DNA of 64,000 nucleotides from contig NZ_CP071589.1 in NCBI RefSeq assembly GCF_017357005.1, positions 2,356,001 to 2,420,000 on the forward strand, written 5' to 3'. The translations under genes were made by a program, and so were the position numbers. Source of the stretch: Staphylococcus simiae. Lineage in GTDB: Bacteria; Bacillota; Bacilli; Staphylococcales; Staphylococcaceae. Positions 63,961 to 64,000 of this stretch are shown piece after piece. A model generated the notes under the pieces. That model saw nothing but the letters and a program-made list of their open reading frames with translations, searched no databases and was not told the origin of the DNA. Each line of letters starts with the position of its first letter. Within the stretch, counting starts at the first letter, position 1.

Positions 63961-64000
63961 ACAATCACTCCTCGAAATATGTTTTATTTTGTAAATTCCT

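Noticed and set aside
1-64000. CRISPR arrays, prophage or SCCmec sequence
   Set aside because: The repeats seen are hairpin-type intergenic units without regular spacers; no integrase, phage structural or ccr genes are present.

Overview
This 64 kb window is low-GC Firmicute chromosome and reads as Staphylococcus. Markers are a class A sortase, a FemABX cross-bridge enzyme, a 654-residue class III fructose-1,6-bisphosphatase, RelP, the quinone-responsive mhqRED operon, the gntRKP operon, and an IS1272-like element with typical staphylococcal intergenic repeats. SrtA differs from the S. aureus form, and the IS1272 and group IIC intron content suggests a coagulase-negative species of the haemolyticus/hominis type; the species is inferred, not proven.

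Layout. 0-16 kb: YefM-type antitoxin cut by the window edge, an MFS exporter, FetAB, an M42 aminopeptidase, a YehR-like lipoprotein, an FMN glutamate-synthase-like protein, and a run of small oxidoreductases and hydrolases (MBL fold, two SDRs, AhpD-like, DJ-1/PfpI, NAD-epimerase, HSL esterase). 16-21.4 kb: a lipoprotein, then an accessory three-gene operon on the minus strand (NUDIX hydrolase, PLD-helicase-DUF3427, cytosolic M23 protein) that looks like an uncharacterised defence or DNA-processing module. 21.5-28.8 kb: galU, gntP-gntK-gntR with a perfect operator palindrome and a CcpA cre site, a MerR/zinc-ribbon pair, relP. 28.9-35.7 kb: FUSC transporter, ACS-family MFS permease with cre, DedA, fbp.

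35.7-41.7 kb is a set of three nested mobile elements. An IS1272-like element (35687-41688) lies 6 bp after the fbp stop. Inside it is a group IIC intron (35710-39773, minus strand) placed at a terminator hairpin. Inside the intron, between domains V and VI, is an IS21-family element (35743-37933) with a 7-bp target duplication.

42-51 kb: YkvI-like permease, mhqR-mhqE-mhqD with two matching operator palindromes, a zinc-binding lipoprotein with a Zur-like box, a GNAT protein, a CatE-like dioxygenase, a nitroreductase, the PemIK toxin-antitoxin pair, a decayed IS3 transposase, and ddh behind a perfect Rex box. 51-64 kb: a tRNA-Ser-like gene whose anticodon arm is a 7-bp stem closed by a UUCG tetraloop, with its own promoter and terminator and divergent from a FemABX gene; then a HAD phosphatase, srtA, GNAT, the pfoR-like/sdaAB/sdaAA serine-catabolic operon, an EamA transporter, an HSL esterase, thioredoxin, a 4HBT thioesterase and a CPBP protease.

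The two most notable points are the decoding-incompetent tRNA-Ser-like gene beside the FemABX gene, which suggests a dedicated serine donor for peptidoglycan cross-bridges, and the NUDIX/PLD-helicase/M23 operon. Start codons were chosen from Shine-Dalgarno spacing, so several coding regions are shorter than the longest open frame.
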